From contig CAZHJN010000070.1 of the NCBI GenBank assembly GCA_964532995.1, forward strand, positions 1 to 6,030: a stretch of DNA of 6,030 bases. Direction: 5' to 3'. Source of the DNA: DTJG01 sp964532995. Its GTDB lineage: Bacteria; Ratteibacteria; UBA8468; B48-G9; DTJG01. The notes beneath the pieces were generated by a model. It did not search any database. It was not told the DNA's origin and worked only from the letters and a program-made list of their open reading frames with translations. The position numbers were made by a program, and so were the translations under genes. Below, piece after piece: positions 1-5,895 of the stretch; position 1 is the first letter of the stretch; each line of letters opens with the position of its first letter.

Positions 1-125
1 TATTCTCTGGTTTGAAGGATTGAAATTTTTCAGGCGGAAACAGAGTCTTGCTTGAGAAATTCTATGTTCCGGATGTCAGGAAAATTGTTGAGACAGTCAG
101 GTATGTTATGAGTCTGAGTCAATAG
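1..125 (+). pseudogene. 3' end of an unrecognised gene, apparently frameshifted
   Basis: The plus-strand frame that ends in TAG at 123-125 is open only back to a TGA at 21-23 and contains no plausible start with a ribosome binding site. Its last residues read VLLEKFYVPDVRKIVETVRY followed by VMSLSQ, which looks like a genuine helical C-terminus. Before base 26 a different frame is open and reads ILWFEGLKF. Removing one T from the run at 26-30 would join the two into one continuous reading frame running in from the left edge. This could be a real frameshift, making the gene a pseudogene, or a sequencing or assembly error in a homopolymer. The stop lies five bases from the stop of the convergent FAD oxidoreductase gene, in keeping with the tight packing elsewhere in the window. 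I do not recognise the family, and the stretch may instead be non-coding. Confidence 0.3.
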
Positions 126-130
126 TTAAC

Positions 131-1480
131 TTAAAATATTCCACCGATTTCTTTGATGGTTTCCTGCACCTTCTTTACAGGTATTGAAAGCGTATCACAT
201 TTTTCTTTCAGACCGATAGATGCCATAGTTCCTGCTGCATCTCCTGTTGCCATGCAGGTTGCCATCACCCTTATTGCTCCCATTGCCTTGTGGTCTGCAG
301 ATATACATCTGCCAGCAACAACAAGATTTTTTGATTTTTCTGGTATCAGACATCTTGCCGGAATACTGAACCAATCATTTTCAGGAGGATAAAGCCTGTT
401 TTTCGATGGGAGATAATCTTTGTATTTATCAAGCATAACACAATATTCAGGGGTTTCGCATTCTTTATAACAGAGATGTGCATTAATCGTTCTTCCAAAG
501 GGGCAGTGTATATCAATCCAGTATGTACAGCGGGCAATACTATCATCGTATTTTTCCCCTTCAATTACATCCTGTTCTGTAAGTGTGTAAAGTCCTTTTA
601 TCTGTCTTGTTTCTCTGATTCCTGCATGAATATGGAATGAGGAAATGTAGGAATTTTCAAAACCTTTAACATTTTCCTTCAAAAATGTATAAATCCTGAA
701 GGTTTCTTTTCTTAATTCAATTTCAGCTTCTGTAAGAATCTGTGCATCAGTTGCATCGCCTGCAAATCTTGTCATATTGAAGCTTCTTTCTCCTTTTCTT
801 ACAGTACTTCCCTTTCCACCAAGCCCCGCATTGAAGATTTTTAATTTTCCTGAATTTCTCATTTCTGAAAGTTTTTCTCTGGCAGTTTTAGCAACTTCTT
901 CTGTTAGTTTTTCTTCATCTATACCGGCAATCTTGAAAATACAACCCATTGATTCTGTTTTTCCATCCTGTGGCCTTCCTTTTGTGTATTCAAATCCAGC
1001 AAAATATGCAACATCTGCATCACCGGTTGCATCAACAAACATTTTTCCTTCTACAAGCATCTTTCCGTTCTTATTGGCAACCTCAATTGCACTGATAAGG
1101 CCTTCAGAACCCTTCTTCACATCAGTTAGAAAAGAGTGATAAAGAAATCTAACACCTGCATCAAGAAGTAGTTTTTCAGCAGCATACTTGAGCAATTCTG
1201 AATCAAAACCGATACCATATTTTTTAAATGCCTTATCCCAGGGTTCACAGCCACCAATTTTTGAAAGTTCATCTATGAGGAATTTTAAGAATCCGGCAAC
1301 CGCTGGTTCTTTTTCATTTAAATAATGCCCGAGTATTGAACCTATGATACCTGTTGTTGCCATTCCTCCACAAAAACCATATCTTTCAACAAGAAGAACA
1401 TCAGAGCCTGCTTTTGCTGCGGCCCACGCAGCAGCCATTCCGGCTGGTCCTGCTCCGACCACAATAATATCAGCTTTCAT
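131..1480 (-). CDS. FAD-dependent oxidoreductase, FAD_oxidored (PF12831) type
   Basis: This 449-residue cytoplasmic flavoprotein has no signal peptide or membrane segment. Residues 4-32 form the dinucleotide-binding beta-alpha-beta fold: GAGPAG at 9-14, with the ribose-binding acid at E32. GGMATTG at 38-44 follows, as is usual in this family. ATGDAD at 151-156 is the second FAD contact. GIRETRQIKG starts at 287, and a C-terminal FAD motif with AGRCISAD (389-396) and ATCMATGDAAG (407-417) completes the fold. Members of this family are poorly characterised flavoproteins, often annotated only as FAD-dependent oxidoreductase, so the substrate cannot be named. Cysteine is abundant (12 residues), with C326, C337, C341 and C347 clustered before the conserved SIPARCLIP segment. 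The ATG start is preceded by AGGAGG at four bases' spacing and sits directly before the flavin fold. The gene stands alone on its strand, divergent from the dockerin-protein gene. Confidence 0.9.
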   Translation of the reverse strand: MKADIIVVGAGPAGMAAAWAAAKAGSDVLLVERYGFCGGMATTGIIGSILGHYLNEKEPAVAGFLKFLIDELSKIGGCEPWDKAFKKYGIGFDSELLKYAAEKLLLDAGVRFLYHSFLTDVKKGSEGLISAIEVANKNGKMLVEGKMFVDATGDADVAYFAGFEYTKGRPQDGKTESMGCIFKIAGIDEEKLTEEVAKTAREKLSEMRNSGKLKIFNAGLGGKGSTVRKGERSFNMTRFAGDATDAQILTEAEIELRKETFRIYTFLKENVKGFENSYISSFHIHAGIRETRQIKGLYTLTEQDVIEGEKYDDSIARCTYWIDIHCPFGRTINAHLCYKECETPEYCVMLDKYKDYLPSKNRLYPPENDWFSIPARCLIPEKSKNLVVAGRCISADHKAMGAIRVMATCMATGDAAGTMASIGLKEKCDTLSIPVKKVQETIKEIGGIF

Positions 1481-1484
1481 GATT

Positions 1485-1490
1485 CCTCCT
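1485..1490 (-). promoter_or_regulatory. Ribosome binding site of the FAD oxidoreductase gene
   Basis: Read on the minus strand this is a perfect AGGAGG, four bases before the ATG at 1478-1480. It fixes the start of the oxidoreductase at the residue where the flavin-binding fold begins. Confidence 0.85.
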
Positions 1491-1521
1491 GTGATGAAAA
1501 TCTGTTCTTACATTCAGGAAA

Positions 1522-1550
1522 TTTTATACCTTCTCAAAATATGTTATCAT
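1522..1550 (+). promoter_or_regulatory. Candidate extended -10 promoter for the dockerin-protein gene
   Basis: TATCAT at 1545-1550 matches five of six bases of the -10 consensus and is preceded by TGT at 1542-1544, the TGn of an extended -10 promoter. A weak -35 candidate, TTTTAT at 1522-1527, lies 17 bases upstream. A transcript from here would begin near 1557 and carry a leader of about 40 bases before the ribosome binding site and start. The imperfect symmetry TTATC (1544-1548) and GATAA (1556-1560) lies across the -10 box and predicted start point and could be an operator, but it is short. Confidence 0.4.
1523..1528 (-). promoter_or_regulatory. Candidate -10 box for the FAD oxidoreductase gene
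   Basis: On the minus strand this reads TATAAA, about 40 bases before the start codon, a plausible distance for a sigma-70-type -10 element. No convincing -35 box (TTGACA-like) lies 16-18 bases upstream, so the call rests on the -10 match alone. It overlaps the spacer of the plus-strand promoter candidate, so the two divergent promoters would compete for the same DNA. Confidence 0.3.
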
Positions 1551-1586
1551 ATTTAGATAAGGCAGAGTTAATTTGCAATCTCATAG

Positions 1587-1592
1587 AGGAGG
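1587..1592 (+). promoter_or_regulatory. Ribosome binding site that sets the dockerin-protein start
   Basis: A perfect AGGAGG lies five bases before the ATG at 1598. It decides the start against an in-frame ATG at 1541. That earlier ATG has no ribosome binding site, falls inside the candidate -10 region, and would place 19 charged, non-signal residues before the signal peptide. Confidence 0.9.
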
Positions 1593-1597
1593 AAAAA

Positions 1598-4183
1598 ATG
1601 TTGAAAAAAATCATTCTATCGCTGGCAGGATTGTGGTTTTACTGTTTTGCCGGTGTCAATATGAGTGGATTCGTTTTTGATATTCAGACCCAGAATGGCG
1701 TGAGCGGGGTTAATGTTTCCATTTCTGGTACAGATTTGTCAACGACCACTGATTCCAATGGTAATTTTACAATATCAGACGTTCCGGTTTATTCAACAGG
1801 TTTTCAATTCAAAGCCAGCAAATCCGGATATATTAATACATACACGCAACTTGAAAACACTTCAGATTCAGATATAACCGATATTTCCTTTCCTCTAATT
1901 TCTAGTGTTCGTTATAGTGAAATTCATACTCCACCTGGTGGCATAGCCCATACCTCAGGAAAAGCAGACATAGTTGGTATGGTTTCAGGCGAAAGTAAAG
2001 GTCCTGTCAGCGGGGTTGTTATTACGGCAAGATATATGGACAATAACAGCAATGCGGGGACAATAGGATATGCTGATCAAAGCAATATGCCGGATAGCAG
2101 TTTATCTGCGACTTCCGAAAGCGGTGTTTTCATAATTTACAATGTTGATCCTCATAAACCAATAAAAATTACCGGCTCAAAACCAGGAAGCAATTTTTCT
2201 TCCTGTGTCGTGATAGGATATCCTGATACCATTACTGTTGGAGGAATTGAAGAAAGTAACTCATTTAGTTTTTCCGGAAAAGTTTACTGGGATGATAATC
2301 CTGTTTCAGGAGCAACTGTTTCAATTCCTGGAACAACAACTTCCACAACAACCGGTTCAGATGGTTCATTTAACATAAGCTTTAATCTGGTTTCTTATGG
2401 AGTGCTGAAAATTTCAAAACAAAATTATGTTGATTCATATTCTACCGGCAGAGCTGATGAGGGACCAGAAAAAAAGCAAAATGGTGATGATGAAAACGAA
2501 TTTTGGGTGATACCGCAGAATGTGTATTCAGTGATATTATCTGAACTTGGTAAAACCCACATTCAGGGGAAAGGCGATATCATTGGAGAAGTTTTATCAG
2601 TAAATGGAATGGACCTTGCAGGAGTTAAAATCAGTCTTTATGATAGAAACGGAACAAAACTCAATCCAGATATTTTTTATTTTGATGAAGACGGGAATCC
2701 GGTAACCGGCCTTAATGAAACAACGCCTGATGGCAACTTCTTGATTTTGAACCTTGATCCTGGTTTTTATTTTATTTCTGGTGAAAAAGCAGGAATGGAA
2801 TTTTCAAGAAATATGGTGATTGTTTTTTCAAATGGTATAACGAGTGCTCCGGGAATTGTTGGCTGGCCACCTGTTCCGGGTTTGCAAATATACAAATCTG
2901 AAGAAATTCAGCCCAGCGATATACCAAACAATGCTCAAAATGTGAAGATGCTTGCTTTTGGATTTCATATTATAAAATGGGAAACAGATGAAAATGTTGT
3001 TTTTGATAGTATCATTGTTACTGCAAAAGGAACAGGAAACATCGCTTCTTCTCTTTCAAGCGCGAACCTTTATCTTGATTCAAATAATGATGGCATTTAT
3101 GAAACCCTTGTTTCAACAGGAACAATCTCTGGAAATAAAATCACATTTGCCGGTATCAATAAAGAAATTGATTATGGCTTAAACCAAAAGTATGCTGTTT
3201 TTTTCAGTTTCAATGGCACAGCCGCTATAGGTCAAACATTTGGAGTTGATATACTGAAGTATTCTGATGTGTATGCACATTCAAAGGATTCAGGTATTTC
3301 CATAACATGTGAAGTTGACCAGGCTATTACCGGCAGTTTAATGACAATTGCACAGCTTTATCCCCCGGAAAAACCTTTAAACATTTCACCGGCAAATGGA
3401 TCTACAGGGATTAATCCTTCTGGTTATATTCTCGAGTCCAGCCAGTTTGAGCCAGGCCAGGGCAATACCACTCACAGGGCTTCACAGTGGAGGATGTGGA
3501 AGGACGGAGAAGATTATGAAACCTTTACCTGGTATGATGTTGAAGATCAGATAAACCTTACATCTGTTAACACTCCTGTACCACTTGAAGGAAACACAAA
3601 ATACTGGTGGCAGGTGAGACATCAGAACGGAGATTCTATGTGGAGTGATTGGTCTGATGCAACATCTTTTACCACTTCAGAAGGTGGAATCACACCACCC
3701 GGTAAACCAACAAATCTGTCTCCTGAAAATGGTGCGACAGAAGTTGAATTACCTGTTACTCTTGTTTCAGGTCAATTTCAACCTGGTTCGAGTCCTTCTC
3801 ATAATGCTTCACAATGGCGGGTTTATCGCGTGGAAGATGGTAATCAGATACTTGTTTTTGATTCAAAAAGGGATACTGAAAATAAGACCACAAAAACAAT
3901 TTCAGGACTTTCCTACAATACAGAGTATGTGTGGAGGGTCAGACATCAGGATATATGGGGTGCCTGGAGCCAGTGGAGTGATTTAACCTCTTTTACTACT
4001 AAAAAGGGTATGAAAGGAGACTTGAACGGCGATAGTCAAATAGATATCAGCGATGTGATACTCTGTTTGAGGATGGCAATAGGTCTTGATCCTGTTAATA
4101 ATCTTGCTGATATGAACGATGATGGAGAGATTGATATTACAGATGTTATAAAAATTTTAAGGAAAGCAATAGGTCTGGATTAA
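1598..4183 (+). CDS. Secreted multi-domain beta-sandwich protein with C-terminal dockerin type I module
   Basis: The predicted product is an 861-residue exported protein. Residues 1-19 form a signal peptide: lysines at 3-4, a hydrophobic core, and a likely cleavage near the A18-G19 region with no consensus lipobox. Residues 23-105 are a carboxypeptidase-regulatory-like beta domain (VSGVNVSISG, then TDSNGNFTISDV). Residues 106-220 are a second beta unit. Both units recur in the same order at 226-309 and 310-423. Residues 430-585 are another predicted beta domain with an acidic DSNNDG loop at 495-500. Two fibronectin-III-like modules follow (589-693, 700-801), each ending in WSxWS. Residues 807-861 are a dockerin. 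No catalytic domain, sortase motif or transmembrane anchor is visible, so an adhesive, scaffold or surface-structural role docked to a cohesin is inferred. Domain boundaries are judged by eye. Its stop is one base from that of metW. Confidence 0.85.
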   Translation: MLKKIILSLAGLWFYCFAGVNMSGFVFDIQTQNGVSGVNVSISGTDLSTTTDSNGNFTISDVPVYSTGFQFKASKSGYINTYTQLENTSDSDITDISFPLISSVRYSEIHTPPGGIAHTSGKADIVGMVSGESKGPVSGVVITARYMDNNSNAGTIGYADQSNMPDSSLSATSESGVFIIYNVDPHKPIKITGSKPGSNFSSCVVIGYPDTITVGGIEESNSFSFSGKVYWDDNPVSGATVSIPGTTTSTTTGSDGSFNISFNLVSYGVLKISKQNYVDSYSTGRADEGPEKKQNGDDENEFWVIPQNVYSVILSELGKTHIQGKGDIIGEVLSVNGMDLAGVKISLYDRNGTKLNPDIFYFDEDGNPVTGLNETTPDGNFLILNLDPGFYFISGEKAGMEFSRNMVIVFSNGITSAPGIVGWPPVPGLQIYKSEEIQPSDIPNNAQNVKMLAFGFHIIKWETDENVVFDSIIVTAKGTGNIASSLSSANLYLDSNNDGIYETLVSTGTISGNKITFAGINKEIDYGLNQKYAVFFSFNGTAAIGQTFGVDILKYSDVYAHSKDSGISITCEVDQAITGSLMTIAQLYPPEKPLNISPANGSTGINPSGYILESSQFEPGQGNTTHRASQWRMWKDGEDYETFTWYDVEDQINLTSVNTPVPLEGNTKYWWQVRHQNGDSMWSDWSDATSFTTSEGGITPPGKPTNLSPENGATEVELPVTLVSGQFQPGSSPSHNASQWRVYRVEDGNQILVFDSKRDTENKTTKTISGLSYNTEYVWRVRHQDIWGAWSQWSDLTSFTTKKGMKGDLNGDSQIDISDVILCLRMAIGLDPVNNLADMNDDGEIDITDVIKILRKAIGLD
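1664..2866 (+). repeat. Twofold A-B-A'-B' protein duplication inside the dockerin protein
   Basis: Residues 23-220 and 226-423 align as a tandem duplication with an offset of about 201-203 residues. Matching pairs include VSGV 35 / VSGA 236, GKADIVG 121 / GKGDIIG 324, NVDP 182 / NLDP 385, and GSKPGSNFS 193 / GEKAGMEFS 395. The nucleotide copies have diverged widely, so the duplication is old. The A units look like CarboxypepD_reg beta-sandwiches with TTT-x-D/S-x-G-x-F signatures. The B units resemble them more weakly (DGNFLILNLDPG). Confidence 0.75.
3362..3676 (+). repeat. First fibronectin-III-like module of the dockerin protein
   Basis: This encodes residues 589-693. It opens with PPEKPLNISPANG, carries ASQWRMW in the middle and YWWQVRHQ near the end, and closes with WSDWS and SFTT. 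The second copy follows after a six-residue linker (SEGGIT). The spacing of tryptophan, tyrosine and arginine fits a fibronectin-III-like beta-sandwich. The fold is assigned from this pattern, not from a search. Confidence 0.65.
3695..4000 (+). repeat. Second fibronectin-III-like module of the dockerin protein
   Basis: This encodes residues 700-801 and matches the first module along its length: PPGKPTNLSPENG, SGQFQPG, ASQWRVY, YVWRVRHQ, WSQWS and SFTT. It runs directly through a short KKGMKG linker into the dockerin. Module-sized repeats of this kind commonly act as spacers or binding domains in secreted bacterial proteins. Confidence 0.65.
4016..4180 (+). other. Dockerin type I coding segment
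   Basis: This encodes residues 807-861, with two near-identical F-hand calcium-binding repeats. The predicted ligands are D808, N810, D812, D816 and D819 in the first repeat and D838, N840, D842, D846 and D849 in the second, so all ten positions carry an oxygen ligand. Each loop is followed by a helix ending AIGLD. In the family, such a pair folds on calcium and binds a cohesin domain. No cohesin is encoded in this window. Placement at the extreme C-terminus is the usual one for dockerins. Confidence 0.9.
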
Positions 4184-4184
4184 G

Positions 4185-4763
4185 TTATTTTTTTATAAAA
4201 AAAATTGCGGTATCAGCCAGTAAATTCGGGAACAATCTGATAATTCTATCTTTATTGAGATAGGTCTTTTTTAGTATCTTGATTTTTTTATTCTTACAGA
4301 AGTTGATAAAATCAAGAATGCTCAACCATCTGATATTAGGACTTTCGTACCAACGATATGATAGTGTTGATGTGATCGGGGTTTTTCCGAGAAAAAATAT
4401 CTGAAATCTTCCTTTCCAGTAAGCAAAATTGGGAAAACCAACTATTACAGATTTACCGACCCTCAATGATTCGTCAAGAACCTTTTCAAAGTGTAAGACC
4501 TGCTGAAGGCTTTGATTTAAAATCACATAGTCAAACGAATTATCGTTGTATTCCGGTAAACCCGTGTCTACATCTCCGTGTATTACATTTAATCCTTTTT
4601 CAATACATCTATAAACAAGTTTTTCATCAATTTCAATTCCCTGAATTCTGCATGCTTTTTTATTTTTAAGAAGCTGCAGTAATTCTCCATCACCACAACC
4701 AAGGTCAAGAATACCTGAATTGTCTTCAATCATATCAAAGATTATCCTGTGATCAATACGCAT
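4185..4763 (-). CDS. metW: MetW, methionine-biosynthesis methyltransferase-fold protein
   Basis: This 192-residue cytoplasmic protein matches the usual length of MetW (about 200). The N-terminus MRIDHRIIFDMI leads straight into the S-adenosylmethionine-binding motif LDLGCGDGE at 19-27. GIEID at 43-47 supplies the acidic ribose contact, and GDVD at 63-66 and FDYVILNQSLQQV at 77-89 follow. The family-typical GFPNFAYWKGR lies at 109-119. The start is four bases after the metX stop. No good ribosome binding site is present (only A-rich DNA), so translation is probably coupled to metX. In bacteria with metX-metW pairs, MetW is thought to act with or modulate MetX rather than methylate a known substrate; that is family knowledge. 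The gene ends one base from the stop of the convergent dockerin-protein gene. Confidence 0.9.
   Translation of the reverse strand: MRIDHRIIFDMIEDNSGILDLGCGDGELLQLLKNKKACRIQGIEIDEKLVYRCIEKGLNVIHGDVDTGLPEYNDNSFDYVILNQSLQQVLHFEKVLDESLRVGKSVIVGFPNFAYWKGRFQIFFLGKTPITSTLSYRWYESPNIRWLSILDFINFCKNKKIKILKKTYLNKDRIIRLFPNLLADTAIFFIKK
4188..4203. terminator. A/T-only palindrome at the convergent gene ends
   Basis: Seven T, A, T and seven A form a perfect 16-base palindrome inside the last codons and stop region of metW, immediately downstream of the dockerin-protein stop. There is no G-C stem, so it is not a classical intrinsic terminator. It does place a U-run after both convergent messages and might act as a weak bidirectional terminator or transcript end. 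This is tentative; it may simply reflect lysine and phenylalanine codons. Confidence 0.2.
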
Positions 4764-4767
4764 TTTT

Positions 4768-5895
4768 TTATTGATGTTTTATTTCCTGATAAACGGTTTT
4801 CAAAAAATTTTTTATCAGTCTTGTTTCCTCTTCAACTTCAAGTAAGAATGCATCATGTCCATATGTAGAGTTTATCTCACAGTATGAAACATTAAGTCCT
4901 GTTTTTTTACATGCTTTAACAATTTCTTTTGACTGGTAAGCCGGATAAAGCCAGTCGGATTTAAATGCGATAACAAGCACAGATCCATTGATTTTTTTTA
5001 ATGCATCTAATTTTTCATGAGACTCAAAGGCATCAAAAATATCCATTGCTTTTGTAATGTAAAGATATGAGTTAGCATCAAATCTTTTTACAAAACTATT
5101 ACCTCTGTAATGAAGGTATTTTTCTACCTCAAAATCAGCATGAAATTTGGCTTTTCTATTTTCAAGTCTTGTTCTACCAAATTTGTTTGCCATGGAGATA
5201 TCGTTCATATATGTGATATGACCTATCATCCTTGCGAGTGCAAGCCCATTTGATGGTATACCTTTATCGTAATAATTCCCCTGTTTCCAGTCAGGATCTG
5301 CAATGATTGCCTGTCTGCCGACCTCATTGAATGCAATCTGCTGCGCTGAATGTCTGATTGCAGTGGCAATCGGTATAGCGCTTCTGATATTTTCAGGAAA
5401 ATCTGTCATCCAGGCAAGAACCTGCATTCCTCCCATAGAACCACCGGCGACGCATAATAGTTTTTCAATACCAAGATAATCAATCAGATTTTTCTGGCAT
5501 TTTACCATATCCCTTATTGTGATAAGTGGGAAATTAATGCCATATGGTTTTTTTGTTGCAGGATTTATGCTTGATGGTCCGGTTGAACCCTTGCATCCAC
5601 CAAGAACATTAGAACAGATGATAAAATACCTTGTTGTATCAAATGCTTTACCAGGACCTATCATATCATGCCACCAGCCCGGTTTATTTTCACCTTTGTG
5701 AAATCCGGCTGCATGAGCATCTCCTGAAAGCGCGTGAAGTATAAGTATTGCATTGTTTTTTGAACTATTGAGCATTCCATAGGTTTCATATGCAATAGTT
5801 ATCGGTCCTATCTCTTCACCATATTGCAGTTTCAGTTTTTCAGGTGGATGAGCAAAAGTAAAGTATTTTGTTTCAACAAGGTCTATGTCATTCAC
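4768..5895 (-). CDS. metX: Homoserine O-acyltransferase MetX
   Basis: This 375-residue alpha/beta-hydrolase-fold enzyme, of normal family length, acylates the hydroxyl of L-homoserine from an acyl-CoA. That is the activation step before sulfur insertion in methionine synthesis. Visible hallmarks are LHALSGDAHAAG at 53-64, NVLGGCKGSTGPSS at 96-109, and the nucleophile elbow GGSMGG at 151-156 with S153. D314 in FKSDWLYP and H347 in YGHDAF complete the catalytic triad. R222 in ARMIGHITYM is the expected substrate-binding arginine. The start is GTG at 5893-5895, chosen because AGGA lies six bases upstream, no other start exists before an in-frame stop, and the N-terminus matches the family. Whether the donor is acetyl- or succinyl-CoA cannot be settled by eye, since MetX proteins include both. 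The GTG overlaps the stop of the upstream Fe-S gene, and metW follows after four bases. Confidence 0.92.
   Translation of the reverse strand: MNDIDLVETKYFTFAHPPEKLKLQYGEEIGPITIAYETYGMLNSSKNNAILILHALSGDAHAAGFHKGENKPGWWHDMIGPGKAFDTTRYFIICSNVLGGCKGSTGPSSINPATKKPYGINFPLITIRDMVKCQKNLIDYLGIEKLLCVAGGSMGGMQVLAWMTDFPENIRSAIPIATAIRHSAQQIAFNEVGRQAIIADPDWKQGNYYDKGIPSNGLALARMIGHITYMNDISMANKFGRTRLENRKAKFHADFEVEKYLHYRGNSFVKRFDANSYLYITKAMDIFDAFESHEKLDALKKINGSVLVIAFKSDWLYPAYQSKEIVKACKKTGLNVSYCEINSTYGHDAFLLEVEEETRLIKNFLKTVYQEIKHQ

Noticed and set aside
777..1139. 120-codon plus-strand reading frame opposite the FAD oxidoreductase
   Set aside because: It lies wholly antisense to a gene with clear motifs, is rich in serine and proline as expected from reverse-strand reading, and has no ribosome binding site.
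1541..1597. In-frame ATG at 1541 as the start of the dockerin-protein gene
   Set aside because: It lacks a ribosome binding site, overlaps the candidate -10 region, and would put a charged 19-residue segment before the signal peptide; the ATG at 1598 has AGGAGG and begins directly with the signal peptide.
1640..1660. Possible lipoprotein cysteine (C16) in the signal peptide
   Set aside because: The residues before it (WFY) do not fit the lipobox pattern, so an ordinary signal peptide is more likely.
3641..3979. Relationship by descent to eukaryotic cytokine receptors through WSxWS
   Set aside because: Only the pentapeptide is shared; the surrounding sequence fits bacterial fibronectin-III-like modules, so convergence is the simpler reading.
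3645..3986. 113-codon plus-strand frame inside the fibronectin-like modules
   Set aside because: It is an out-of-frame shadow of the repeat-coding region; the in-frame product has clear duplicated modules.
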